Assembly (NCBI GenBank): GCA_026005095.1
Contig: BPKK01000005.1
Location: 62,001-126,000 of the forward strand
DNA: 64,000 bases
Reading direction: 5' to 3'
From: Silanimonas sp.
GTDB taxonomy: Bacteria; Pseudomonadota; Gammaproteobacteria; Xanthomonadales; Xanthomonadaceae
Both the position numbers and the translations under genes were made by a program. How positions within the stretch are numbered: position 1 is the first letter of the stretch; each line of letters begins with the position of its first letter. The notes under the pieces were generated by a model. It saw nothing but the letters and a program-made list of their open reading frames with translations. It was not told the DNA's origin and did not search any database. This document shows, piece after piece, positions 9,550 through 19,033 of this stretch.

Positions 9550-11397
9550 ATGCCCCGCACCCGTCTCATCGTCGGCGCCGTCGCGCTGGCCCTCGCCGCC
9601 TCCTCGGCGCACGCCCAGCGCTTCAGCGGCGTCATCAGCTTCGGCGACAGCCTCTCCGATGCCGGCAACGTCGGCCTTGTCACCAACCCGGCCGGCGGCC
9701 CGAGCCAGAGCTTCACCACCAACCCCGATCCGGTAATGGTGGAACTGCTGGCGCGCTACTTCGGCTTCACCCAAGCCCCCTCGCTGGCCGGCGGCAGCAA
9801 CTTCGCCTTCGGCGGCGCCTGCGCCCGCACCGCCACGGGTCCCACCTCGCCGCCCTGCAGCTCCTACAGCGTGCCGCGCCTGAATCAGCAGATCGACCTC
9901 GCGCTGGCCGGCGGCAGCGCCAACCCGAACGCGCTCTACACCGTGTGGATGGGCGCCAACGACCTGTTCGGCGACATCCCGGTCTGGGCCGCCAACCCGG
10001 CCACCGCCTCGGCCAATGCCCAGGTGGGCGGCATTCCGGTGGCCACGGCGGTGGTACAGCAGGTGGCGCGGCTGCAGGCCGCCGGCGCCCGCAACATCGT
10101 GGTACTGAACCTGCCCGACCTCGGTGTGACCCCGCAGTTCTCCTCCGGTCCTCTGGCCGCAGCGGGTCCGCTCGCCACCCTGGCCACGGTGAGCTTCAAC
10201 GGCGCGCTGAGCCAGGGCCTCGCCCAGCTCGGCACCGGCATCATTCCGATCAACGTCTTCGGCCTCGTCAACGAGGTGCGGGCCAATCCCGCCGCCTTCG
10301 GCTTCACCAACGTGACCGGCGTGGCCTGCACCGTGCCCTCCTCGCTGCTCTGCACGCAGAGCACGCTGGTGGCGCCGGGGGCCAACAACACCTATCTGTT
10401 CGCCGACGGCGTGCACCCCACGGGCGCGGCACACCGTCTGCTCACGAACGTCACCATCGCCACCATCAACGCGCCGACCATCGTCGCGCTGGCCCCCGAG
10501 GCCTCGATCGCTGCTTACGAGGAGCACGGCGGCGCCATCCGCAATGCCCTGTTCGACGAGCACTTCGGCGATCGCGAGGACGGCAGCGTGCGTACCTGGG
10601 CCGTGCTCGGCGGCGGCAGCGGCAATCTGGCCGGCAGCGCCTTCTCGCCCGAAGCCGACACCAGCGCCTTCAATGCCAGCTTCGGCGCCAACTACCGCAT
10701 GAGCGAGGCCTTCACCTTCGGTCTGGCGGCCAGCTTCGGCAACCAGAACCTGAAGCCGGTGGGTGGCGACATCAAGAGCAACACGGTGCTGCTCTCGGGC
10801 TATGGCGTGCTGAACTTCGGTGGCTTCTCGGCCACCGCCATCCTCAGCGGCGGCTCCACCAATCTCGACATCCGTCGCGACATCGCGCTCGGCCCCAGCG
10901 TGCGCTCCGATAAGGGCGAAACTGATGGCGACCATGTCGGCGCCGAGCTGATGCTGGCCTATACCTTCAAGGGCGACGGCTATGCCCACGGGCCCTTCGC
11001 CGGCGTGGCCTGGCAAGAAGTCGAGGTGGCCGCCTACGCCGAAGATGGTGCGAACAGCACCAGCATGAACTTCGGCGACTTCACCCGCGAGTCGATGGTG
11101 AGCTTTGCCGGCTACCAGCTGAAGGCCGACTTCGACACCCTGCAGCCCTTCGTCCGCGCGGCCTGGAACCGCGAGGACAAGACCGACCGCACGGTGGTGA
11201 ACGCCGGCTCGAACAGCATGGGCGGCCGCTTCGCCCTCGAGGGCTTCGCCCCGGCGAAGGACTGGACCAGCGTCGAGCTGGGCCTCGGCTTCACCTTCTC
11301 CGAGAACCTCGGCGGTCACGTGGTGTACTCGGGCCGCTTCGGCGACGACGTGGTGGACCGCGACCGCCTTGGCGTGGGCCTGACCTACCGCTTCTGA
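9550..11397 (+). CDS. GDSL-esterase autotransporter (EstA-like, type Va)
   Basis: A 615-residue autotransporter. It has a signal peptide (1-22, cleavage after SAHA), then a GDSL/SGNH esterase passenger with Ser34 in FGDSLSDAGN, Asn in GANDLFG near residue 138, and the Asp/His pair in DGVHPTGAAH near residue 290. The C-terminal part from about 335 is an autotransporter barrel ending in the aromatic residue of LTYRF, as expected for BAM recognition. It resembles EstA-type lipases/esterases displayed on the outer surface. A good ribosome site (AGGAG at 9539-9543) supports the start. A strong terminator follows. Confidence 0.92.
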   Translation: MPRTRLIVGAVALALAASSAHAQRFSGVISFGDSLSDAGNVGLVTNPAGGPSQSFTTNPDPVMVELLARYFGFTQAPSLAGGSNFAFGGACARTATGPTSPPCSSYSVPRLNQQIDLALAGGSANPNALYTVWMGANDLFGDIPVWAANPATASANAQVGGIPVATAVVQQVARLQAAGARNIVVLNLPDLGVTPQFSSGPLAAAGPLATLATVSFNGALSQGLAQLGTGIIPINVFGLVNEVRANPAAFGFTNVTGVACTVPSSLLCTQSTLVAPGANNTYLFADGVHPTGAAHRLLTNVTIATINAPTIVALAPEASIAAYEEHGGAIRNALFDEHFGDREDGSVRTWAVLGGGSGNLAGSAFSPEADTSAFNASFGANYRMSEAFTFGLAASFGNQNLKPVGGDIKSNTVLLSGYGVLNFGGFSATAILSGGSTNLDIRRDIALGPSVRSDKGETDGDHVGAELMLAYTFKGDGYAHGPFAGVAWQEVEVAAYAEDGANSTSMNFGDFTRESMVSFAGYQLKADFDTLQPFVRAAWNREDKTDRTVVNAGSNSMGGRFALEGFAPAKDWTSVELGLGFTFSENLGGHVVYSGRFGDDVVDRDRLGVGLTYRF

Positions 11398-11420
11398 TCG
11401 CCACCGGCATGGAGCACGGG

Positions 11421-11450
11421 AAGGCCGCCGCGAGGCGGCCTTCTCTTTTT
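11421..11450 (+). terminator. Rho-independent terminator after the GDSL autotransporter
   Basis: Nine-base perfect stem AAGGCCGCC (11421-11429) with GGCGGCCTT (11434-11442), a four-base loop GCGA, then the T-rich run CTCTTTTT. It lies 24 bases after the autotransporter stop and separates it from the TonB-dependent receptor gene. Confidence 0.85.
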
Positions 11451-11501
11451 CCGGCCGTCGGCGCATCGTAAGCGGCAACGCCCGCCCCCCCTGCGCCGAC
11501 G

Positions 11502-13469
11502 ATGCCGCAACCGCCGCCCCGCTCTGCGCGCCTCGCCTGTGCCCTGCTGACGGCCCTGGCCATGCCGGTTCCGGCGCAGGACACCCGCGCGCTGCTCGAC
11601 CTGGAACTGGAGGCCCTGCTGGAGCTGCGAGTCTCGGTGGCCAGCGGCCGGAGCGAGGCGCTGCGCGAGACCCCGGTGCTGGTATCACGCCTCGATGCCG
11701 CGGAAGCCCGCGCCTACGGCCTGCAGAGCCTGGCCGAATGGCTGTCGCTGCTGCCGGGCGTGGTGGTGCAGGAGAGCGCCATCGGCACCCAGGCGGTGAT
11801 GGTCCGCGGACTGGTCGAGGGCTTCAACCAAAAGGTGCTGTTCCTGCTGGACGGCGTGCCCTACTGGCAGCCAAGCCACGGCGATTCACCACTGCCGGCG
11901 ATCCCGCTCGCGGCCATCGAGCGCATCGAACTGGTGCGCGGGCCGGGCGGGGTGCTGTTCGGCACCAATGCCACCGGCGGGGTGATCAACATCGTCACCC
12001 GCCGCGGCGAGGGAGGCGAGGCCTGGCTGCAGGGCGGCGGGCAGGGGCGCTGGCGTGCCGAGGGGCACTGGCGGCAGGCGCTGGGCACGGACCAATCCCT
12101 GCAGCTCGCCGTCTCGGCCAGCGAGGACCCACGCTATGCCGGCCTGTTCACTGCCCGCCCCCGTCCCCCCGGCTTCCCGCCAGATACCCCGGAAGACGGC
12201 CGAGTGCCACGCGGCGGTGGCCAGCGCTCGGCCCTCGTCGCCTGGCAGGCGCCCGGTTTCACCCTGCGCTGGCATGGCTTCGAACGCGAGGCCCGGGGGC
12301 TGGCGGCGGCCGCCAGCCTGCTCAACCAATCCACCCTGCGCTACGAAGGCCAGCAGCTGGCCGCCCGCCACGAACGCACCTTCGGCGAACGGCACACGCT
12401 GGCGCTCTATGCCGACTGGACCCGCTTCACTCTCGCAATCCCCACGGCCCGCCAGCTCGGCGGTACGACCGATGGCCTGCAAACCTTCGCCGACGATGGT
12501 CGCGGCAATACCCGGCTGCGCAGCGGCCTTGCCGGGCAATGGCAACTGGGCGAGGCGCACTTCCTGCAGGCCGGCCTGGAACGCGAGCGCCGCAACACTG
12601 CCGAATACCAGCTGCGCGATGCCGCGAGCGGCGCCCTGCTCGCGGTGCAGCTGCCGGCGGAATCACAGCACGAGACCGCCGGCTGGCTGCAGTTCGACGG
12701 CCGCTTCGGTGACTGGCGCGCGGTGCTCGGCCTGCGCCATGTCGACAGCGAGGTGTTCGGCCAGCGCTGGTTGCCGCGCGGCTCGCTGCTCTGGCAGGCC
12801 AGCGAAGGCCAGAGCTGGCGCCTGGTGTTCTCGGAGGGCTACAACGCGCCCACGCCGCTGCAGCGCAATGTGGCCATCCCGCCCAATGCCCTGCGCGGCA
12901 ACCCGGAGCTCCGGCCGGAGGCCGTGCGCAATCTCGAGCTGGCCTGGAACTGGCAGGGAGAGGGCCAGGCCCTGGTGCTCTCGGCCTACCGCCTGCGCAT
13001 CGACCAGGCGATCCAGCGCCAGCGCCTCGGCGGTGGCAGCACCGTCAGCTTTGCCAATCTGCCGGCCTTCGAGCGCCATGGCATCGAAGGTGAATGGCGC
13101 CGGCGCCGGGCCGGCTGGCAGCAGTACGCCAGTCTGCACTGGCAGCGCGAAGGCGACTCCGGGGCCGATGCCTTCGCCCGGGTGGCGCCGCGCTGGCAGG
13201 CGAGCCTGGGCCTTGCCTACCGGCAGGGGCCACACCACTGGGGGGGTGGGCTGCGTTACGTGGGGCGCCGCGCCGCCGCCGGTCCGATGGCCTGGCTCTC
13301 CCTGCAGTACCGCTTCGAGCGCCCGGCGTTCTGGCTCGAGCTCGGCATCGACAATGCCCTCGGCGATGCCGGCCGCCACCCCGACGTGCTCGACCTCGAT
13401 CCGCGCCGCGAAGTGGCCGGCCTGCCTCCCAGCCCCGCCGCGCTGTTCGGATTCGGCTGGCGTTTCTAA
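11502..13469 (+). CDS. TonB-dependent outer-membrane receptor
   Basis: A 655-residue receptor. A signal peptide (about 1-25, ending PVPAQ) leads into a plug domain: LAEWLSLLPGVVVQ, then GTQAVMVRGL, FLLDGVPYW, and the plug-end block RIELVRGPGGVLFGTNATGGVINIVT. The 22-strand barrel follows and ends GFGWRF with a terminal aromatic residue. A plausible TonB-box region lies before residue 50. Similarity is to siderophore/cobalamin-type receptors, but the ligand cannot be told from sequence and no transport genes are adjacent. It is transcribed separately after the terminator at 11421-11450 and converges on tamB. Confidence 0.93.
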   Translation: MPQPPPRSARLACALLTALAMPVPAQDTRALLDLELEALLELRVSVASGRSEALRETPVLVSRLDAAEARAYGLQSLAEWLSLLPGVVVQESAIGTQAVMVRGLVEGFNQKVLFLLDGVPYWQPSHGDSPLPAIPLAAIERIELVRGPGGVLFGTNATGGVINIVTRRGEGGEAWLQGGGQGRWRAEGHWRQALGTDQSLQLAVSASEDPRYAGLFTARPRPPGFPPDTPEDGRVPRGGGQRSALVAWQAPGFTLRWHGFEREARGLAAAASLLNQSTLRYEGQQLAARHERTFGERHTLALYADWTRFTLAIPTARQLGGTTDGLQTFADDGRGNTRLRSGLAGQWQLGEAHFLQAGLERERRNTAEYQLRDAASGALLAVQLPAESQHETAGWLQFDGRFGDWRAVLGLRHVDSEVFGQRWLPRGSLLWQASEGQSWRLVFSEGYNAPTPLQRNVAIPPNALRGNPELRPEAVRNLELAWNWQGEGQALVLSAYRLRIDQAIQRQRLGGGSTVSFANLPAFERHGIEGEWRRRRAGWQQYASLHWQREGDSGADAFARVAPRWQASLGLAYRQGPHHWGGGLRYVGRRAAAGPMAWLSLQYRFERPAFWLELGIDNALGDAGRHPDVLDLDPRREVAGLPPSPAALFGFGWRF

Positions 13470-13512
13470 GACCGGCCAGGATTCGCCCCCTGGCGGCAGC
13501 CCCCCCGCACCC

Positions 13513-16500
13513 TCAATCGCGGTCGAAGCGGGCCTCGAGTAGCAGGCGCTGCTCCTTGCTGCTCTCCAACTGCAGGGAGAGCCAGCGGCACAGGGCGTAG
13601 GTGGCACCGAACACCTGGCCGGCACCGCTGAGCGACATGCCGTAGCTGACGTAGAGCTTCGGCGTGATGCGCTTGCCCACGGTGAGGGCGGTGCCGCCGA
13701 GGGCGCGCGACTGGCCGACACTGGCGACATCGAGGCCCACCGCCCCGGCGAAGGCCTGGGCCACGGCGTTCCCACCCAGGGCCAGCGCCGCCTGCTCGAG
13801 CTGCGCGACATCCTGTCCGTCGGCGGTGGCGAGCGGGCGGCCGAACATCAGCAGCGAGAGCGCCTCGGCCTGCGGCAGCGGCGGCTGCGAAAAGACCTCG
13901 GCGCGCAGCCGGTCCGGGGTGCCGGCCAGCACCACGCCGACCTCGGGTGAGGTATCCGGGCGCTCGGCGCGCACGTCCACTACCGGCTGGTCGAGCGGGG
14001 CATTGGCCCAGCGCAGGCTGCCGCGGGTGAGCCGCAACTCTTGCCCGTAGGCGCGCACCCTGCCGGAAAGCTCGAGGGTGCCGGTGGCGCGTGGCTCGCG
14101 GTCGATGCGGTCGCGCACCCGCAGCTCGCCGGCCACCCGGCCATCGAAGCCATAGCCCACGAGCCGCACATCCTCGCCGAGCACCAGCCGCAGGTCGGCA
14201 TCCAGCGCCGGGCCGGGCGCGGCCTCCGGTGCGCCGGCATCGACCACCACCACGTCGGCCGAGGCCGGCACGCTCTGTGCCCCCTGGTCGACCTGGAGCT
14301 GGGCGCGCGGCACCTGCACGCGGCCGCGCACCCGGGCCACACCGTCCTGTACCTCGACCTCGAGGTCCGGCGAGATCCAGGCCCGGGCCTCGGGCGTATC
14401 CAGCACGCGTACCGCCTCGCCGCGCACCGCCAGCCGGACCGGCGAGGCGCCGGGCTGCCAGTCGCCCGCCAGGGCCAGCGCGCCGTCGCCGGTGGGCAGG
14501 CGGCCCTCGAGGCGCAGGCGCCCCCCCTCATCGCCGCTGGCCCGCAGCTCGCCCGCCTCCACGGTGATGCCGAGCGCCGGCAGCTCGACATGGAAGGGCG
14601 CCAGCGCGAGCTCGCCGCTCCAGCGTGGGGCGTCCAGCGTGCCGGCAACCCGCAGTTCACCGCGCAATTCGCCGCGCGGTTCAGCGAGGTCGGCAACGAA
14701 GGCCTCGATGATGCCGAGATCGTTCGCCTCCAGCGTGAGCCGGCCATCGAGCGCGCCCGCGGCATCGGCACGCAGCGTGGCGATGAGCTGCCCCTCGGGC
14801 GGTAGCCCGGCGCTGGCCTCGAGGTGCAGGCCGTCCGCATCGCGGGCCGCGTCGATGCGCAGGGCCTCCCAGCGCAGCGCGGCCTCGCTGGCACCCCCGA
14901 GGCTGCGCAGGCGGCCGCGCGGCGATACCAGCCGCAGTTCGCCGCGCAGGTCCGGCGCCGAGGGCTCCAGCCGCGCCTCGAGGCTCAGCCGGCCCACCGG
15001 CCCCAGCTGGCCCTCGCCCTCCGGCAGGAAGGGGCCGAGCCAGCTCAGCAAAAGATCGCTGCCATCGAGCCGCAGTTCACGGGCATCGCCCTCGGCGCAG
15101 AGCCGCCCGCTGCGGCCAAGACCGAGGCAGGCCGGGCTTGCAAGCCGCCAACCGCCTGGATCGAAACGGACATCCACCGGTTCGGCCAGGGTGGCGGCGG
15201 GCAGGCGCGGCAGGCGGACATCGAGGCGGGAGAGCGTGAGCCGCGAGGCGCTGGCGGGCAGGCGCTGCCAGCCGCCCTCGACCTCGATCCGCCCCGCCGG
15301 CCCCTCGTGCGGCGGGAGGCGCTCGCCCGCCACCGCCTCGAGGACGAGACGGTGGCGAAGCTCGGACAGCCGCCCCGCGACCTCGGCCTCGAGGCCCTCG
15401 GCCGTCCAGCCGGCATAGGCCGGGGCAAGGACCGAGAGCCTGGCCTCGAGCTGCGGGTCCTGATGGCGGCCGGCGAGGCGCAGGTCGAGCGCCGCGATGC
15501 CCTTCGCCCCGTCCAGCCAGGGCGCCAGCGACAGGCGGCGCAGCGAGAGGGTGAGGTCGAACTCGGGCGCGAGGCGGCCGCTGGCCCGCAGCCGGCCCTC
15601 GCCCAGCGCCAGCATGGCCTCGCCGCGGCTGCGGCCGGCCGCGCTGTCGAGAGCGAGGCGGCCCGACAGCGGCTGGCCGCGCAGCTGCCCTGCAAGCCCC
15701 TCCAGCCGGGCGGCAAGCGCCGGGGCGCCCTCGGCGGGCCAGGTGCCGTTCACCGAGAGCCGGCCGTCCAGCCGCCCCGGCCAGCCGGGCAGCAGCCAGG
15801 CAGGATCGAGGGCGCGCAGCCGGGCCTCGAGTGCGAGCGGGCGCTCGCCGGCCAGCCCGAGCCGGGCCTCGCCCTCGAGGCCTCCGCCCGGCGAGTCGAG
15901 GCGCAGGCGCGGCAGGCGCAGGGCCTTGCCCTCGCGGCGTACCTCGGCCTCGATGCGGGCCTGCTGCGCGCCGCGGCGCAGCACACCGCGCAGCGCGGCC
16001 TGCCAGTCTTCCAACGTGCCCTCGACCTGCGCCGCGGCATCGGCCTGCACCCGCGCCTCGCCCTCGCCCCAGGCCAGACCACTCGCCTCGGCCTCGAGCC
16101 GGGCGCGGGCCTCGTCCAGCGCGATCTCGCCGCGCAGGGCCAGCCGGCCGTCCAGCAGGCCGAGCACCAGGGAATCGAGGTGCAGGCGCCCGCCATCGAA
16201 GCGCAGCTGTGAGGGCGCGATCGCGATGGTGAGTCCTTCGCGAGCGACCTGTCCTTCCAGCGTCACGGCATGGCCCGCCGCTGCGGCGGCACGGCTGCCC
16301 GCGAAGCGCAGGCCGAGATCGAGCGGCGCAATCTCGGCATAGGCAACCGCCTCGCCGCTCGCCTCCAGCGTCCAGGCCAGGGTGTCCAGCGATCCGGCGC
16401 CACGCCATCCACCACGCAGGGCGAGCGGCCCGCCGGCCCGGGCCTGCAACTGCAGCTCGCCTGCGGCCAACGTGCCGTCGAGGTGCAGGGCGAGCGCCTC

Positions 16501-17145
16501 CAGCCCGACAGCCTCGCCTTCGAGCCGCAGGGCCGTGGCGAAGTCCCGCGCCGGCGCATAGGCGAGACGGCCCGCCAGGACGAACTCCGGGCCACGCAGG
16601 GCCAGGTCCTCCACGGCGAGCTCGCCGCGGCGCAGGCGCAGGCGCGCCTCGGCCTCGTCGAGCTGCAGGCGCGGCGGCGCCCCGGTGGACGGCGCCTCGC
16701 CCGCCGGCAGGCTCCAGAGCCGCAGCCCGCGCAGCACCAGGGCCTCGATGTCGAGGCCGAGCGGCAGCGCGAGTGTCGGCAGCACCCCGGGCCAGGGCGG
16801 TGAGGGCGGCGCCTCCCCGCCTTCGCGCCGCCATATCCGGACGCCCTCGGCCCGCAGCGAGCGCAGGGCAAGGCCGCCGATCCGCGGCCGCAGCGGGCCG
16901 AGCTCGAGGCGGTCGATCTCGATGCGCTGGCGGCCGTCATCGAAGACGAGGTCGCGCAGGCGCAGGCCGCCGGCCAGGCTGCCCTCGCGCTCACCGAGCA
17001 CGAGCTGCCCCTCCGGCAGGGCGGCAAGCGCCCGGCCCAGCAGCAACTCGCGGCCACCACTACTGCCGAGCAGCCACCACGATGCGCCCGCGGCGAGCAG
17101 CAGGCCCGCCAGCAGCAGCATCGCCAGCACCTTCATCGCCCGCAT
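13513..17145 (-). CDS. tamB: translocation and assembly module inner-membrane subunit TamB
   Basis: A 1210-residue AsmA-like protein with one N-terminal membrane anchor (about 5-25) and a very long periplasmic repeat region. The C-terminal DUF490/TamB domain is recognisable (SGRVRAYGQELRLTRGSLRW, LLMFGRPLA, VGKRITPKLYVSYGMSL). TamB bridges inner and outer membranes and works with TamA in lipid transport and outer-membrane protein assembly. The start ATG at 17145 overlaps the tamA stop (TGATG); an alternative ATG is at 17136. It is the last gene of glyQ-glyS-tamA-tamB. Its sequence is highly Leu/Ala/Arg-rich, as is common in GC-rich homologues. Confidence 0.92.
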   Translation of the reverse strand: MRAMKVLAMLLLAGLLLAAGASWWLLGSSGGRELLLGRALAALPEGQLVLGEREGSLAGGLRLRDLVFDDGRQRIEIDRLELGPLRPRIGGLALRSLRAEGVRIWRREGGEAPPSPPWPGVLPTLALPLGLDIEALVLRGLRLWSLPAGEAPSTGAPPRLQLDEAEARLRLRRGELAVEDLALRGPEFVLAGRLAYAPARDFATALRLEGEAVGLEALALHLDGTLAAGELQLQARAGGPLALRGGWRGAGSLDTLAWTLEASGEAVAYAEIAPLDLGLRFAGSRAAAAAGHAVTLEGQVAREGLTIAIAPSQLRFDGGRLHLDSLVLGLLDGRLALRGEIALDEARARLEAEASGLAWGEGEARVQADAAAQVEGTLEDWQAALRGVLRRGAQQARIEAEVRREGKALRLPRLRLDSPGGGLEGEARLGLAGERPLALEARLRALDPAWLLPGWPGRLDGRLSVNGTWPAEGAPALAARLEGLAGQLRGQPLSGRLALDSAAGRSRGEAMLALGEGRLRASGRLAPEFDLTLSLRRLSLAPWLDGAKGIAALDLRLAGRHQDPQLEARLSVLAPAYAGWTAEGLEAEVAGRLSELRHRLVLEAVAGERLPPHEGPAGRIEVEGGWQRLPASASRLTLSRLDVRLPRLPAATLAEPVDVRFDPGGWRLASPACLGLGRSGRLCAEGDARELRLDGSDLLLSWLGPFLPEGEGQLGPVGRLSLEARLEPSAPDLRGELRLVSPRGRLRSLGGASEAALRWEALRIDAARDADGLHLEASAGLPPEGQLIATLRADAAGALDGRLTLEANDLGIIEAFVADLAEPRGELRGELRVAGTLDAPRWSGELALAPFHVELPALGITVEAGELRASGDEGGRLRLEGRLPTGDGALALAGDWQPGASPVRLAVRGEAVRVLDTPEARAWISPDLEVEVQDGVARVRGRVQVPRAQLQVDQGAQSVPASADVVVVDAGAPEAAPGPALDADLRLVLGEDVRLVGYGFDGRVAGELRVRDRIDREPRATGTLELSGRVRAYGQELRLTRGSLRWANAPLDQPVVDVRAERPDTSPEVGVVLAGTPDRLRAEVFSQPPLPQAEALSLLMFGRPLATADGQDVAQLEQAALALGGNAVAQAFAGAVGLDVASVGQSRALGGTALTVGKRITPKLYVSYGMSLSGAGQVFGATYALCRWLSLQLESSKEQRLLLEARFDRD

Positions 17146-19028
17146 CAGAAGCTGATCCCGAAGCTGATGTGCAGGCGCGTACCGCCGCCCGCCTCGCGGT
17201 CGAGGCCCTGCGCCACGTCCACGCCCAGCAGGCCCACCGGCGAACGCCAGCGCGCGCCTATCCCGACGCCGAGCTTCGGATCGAGCCCGCGCCGGGTATT
17301 GGCCGCATCGCCGGCATCGGCGAACAGGGCCACGCCCCATTGCTCGTCGAGGAAGTGCTGCAGCTCGACGCTGGCCACCGCCATGTGCAGGCCGCCGATG
17401 ATCTGGCCCTCGAAGCGCGGCCCGACCTCGCGGTAGCCGTAGCCGCGGATGCTGCGGTCGCCGCCGACGAAGAAGCGCAGCGAGGTGGGATAGGCGAGCA
17501 CCGCGTCCTCGCCGTCGAGGCGGGTGGTGCCGAGCTCACCGCGCAGCACCAGGCGCTGGCGTTCGCCGATCGGCCACACCCAGAGCGTACCGAGCTGCAC
17601 CTGCAGGAACTCGCGCCGCCCGGTTTCGCTGTCGAACAGGCCGCCGCGCAGCAGGGCGCGCGCATGCCAGCCAGACTCGGGCGAGAGCGGATCGTCCATG
17701 CGCCGGTACTGCAGAGTGAGTTCCGGATAGATGAGGTTGGCCGCGCGGGGGGCGATGCGCGCCCGGGTGACGGCACGCTCGCGGGCGGCCACGAGGTCTG
17801 CGCCCAGGGTCCAGGGCCCGCGCTGGCCGCGCCAACCGGCGCGCAGCGAGGCACGCTCGAAACCGAGCGCGGTGGTCGGGTCCTCGCGCACGAGGCCGCC
17901 CTCGGCGGCATACCAGCCCTGCCAGAGGCGGAAGGCCGGCACGCGGTACTGGGTGGAGAGCGCGGTGCGCTGCTCGCTCCACTCGGCCTCGGCCAGCCAT
18001 TTGTGCCCGCGCGCGTTCACCCAGCGGCGGTTGAGGCCGCCGCGCAGGCCAAGCCCGCTGTCGGTGCCGAAGCTCAGCGCCGCGGTGTAGGTGGTGCGCT
18101 TGGCCGGTGTGGTGCGCACGTCCACCGGCACCTGTAGGGCCTCGTCGATACCCTCCTCGTCCGGCGCTACCTCGACCAGGGCGAAGTAGTCGAGCGCAGC
18201 CAGCCGCTGCTGCAGGCGCGAGAGCCTGCCGCGCTCGTAAGGGTCGCCGGGCGACCACTCGACGAAGGGATCGAACAGGCCCTCGCGGAAGCCGGTGCCG
18301 GCGAAGCGCGCCTCGCCCAGCCGGTGCCGCGGGCCGGAGTCCCAGAAAAGAGCGATATCGGCCGAATGCCCAGCACGCCGCACCTCCACCCGGTGTTGCT
18401 CGAGCCGGGCATCGAAGTAGCCGCGCTCGGCCAGCAGGCGGTCTACGCGTTGCTTGCCGGCCTCGTACTCGGCATGCACCAGCACCTCGCCCGGCTTCGG
18501 CCCCAGCGCGGCGAGCACCGCCGCCACCGCAGCATCGCCCCCGGCCTCGCCGGCCATGCGCGCATCCAGGCGGGCCACTCGCACCGGCGCGCCGGCCTCG
18601 ACCTGCACCACGATGCGTACCCCGTCCGCTTCCGCCACCCGCCGCACCTCGACGCGCGGCGCGTAGTAGCCGAAGGGCTCGAGCGCGGCGGCCGCCTCGG
18701 CCTCGGCCCGGCGAGAAAGGAAGCGCAGCCTGGCCTCGCCCACACGCGCCCGCTGCGCCGGCGTCAGCCGGGTGAAACCCAGCGCCAGGCGCACGTTCTC
18801 GCGCTCCGCCTCCGGCAGGCCTTCCACCTCCACGCCGAGCAGGCGCACCGGCGGGGCCGGGGCCCAGCGGCGCGGGGGGTCGCCCCGGAGCGCCGCGGCG
18901 GGTGCCGGTTCCGTCACCGGCACCACTTCGGATTCGATTACCGGCACTGGTATTGGTGCCGCTACCGCTACCGGCGGCCCCGCGAGCAGGGCCAGGGTGA
19001 GCAGGGCGGCGGCGGGCCGTGCCGGCAC
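17145..19028 (-). CDS. tamA: outer-membrane assembly protein TamA (Omp85 family)
   Basis: A 627-residue Omp85 protein. It has a signal peptide (about 1-23), a linker rich in Val/Pro, three POTRA domains (about 60-290) and a 16-stranded barrel. The conserved barrel motif is FVGGDRSIRGYGYREVGP, containing the RGY tripeptide of the L6 loop, and the protein ends HISFGISF with a terminal phenylalanine. TamA partners with TamB in the translocation and assembly module. It starts 5 bases after the glyS stop and overlaps tamB, which implies one transcript. Confidence 0.93.
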   Translation of the reverse strand: MPARPAAALLTLALLAGPPVAVAAPIPVPVIESEVVPVTEPAPAAALRGDPPRRWAPAPPVRLLGVEVEGLPEAERENVRLALGFTRLTPAQRARVGEARLRFLSRRAEAEAAAALEPFGYYAPRVEVRRVAEADGVRIVVQVEAGAPVRVARLDARMAGEAGGDAAVAAVLAALGPKPGEVLVHAEYEAGKQRVDRLLAERGYFDARLEQHRVEVRRAGHSADIALFWDSGPRHRLGEARFAGTGFREGLFDPFVEWSPGDPYERGRLSRLQQRLAALDYFALVEVAPDEEGIDEALQVPVDVRTTPAKRTTYTAALSFGTDSGLGLRGGLNRRWVNARGHKWLAEAEWSEQRTALSTQYRVPAFRLWQGWYAAEGGLVREDPTTALGFERASLRAGWRGQRGPWTLGADLVAARERAVTRARIAPRAANLIYPELTLQYRRMDDPLSPESGWHARALLRGGLFDSETGRREFLQVQLGTLWVWPIGERQRLVLRGELGTTRLDGEDAVLAYPTSLRFFVGGDRSIRGYGYREVGPRFEGQIIGGLHMAVASVELQHFLDEQWGVALFADAGDAANTRRGLDPKLGVGIGARWRSPVGLLGVDVAQGLDREAGGGTRLHISFGISF

Positions 19029-19033
19029 GAACC

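Noticed and set aside
7491-10913. A 1140-codon open frame on the plus strand across the patatin gene and into the GDSL gene
   Set aside because: It is an antisense and frame-shifted shadow of two well-supported genes. Long open antisense frames are expected in GC-rich DNA, and its translation is low-complexity His/Gly/Arg-rich.
13475-13494. Hairpin GCCAGG...CCTGGC between the TonB receptor and tamB
   Set aside because: The stem is only six bases and no T-run follows on either strand, so it is not supported as a terminator.
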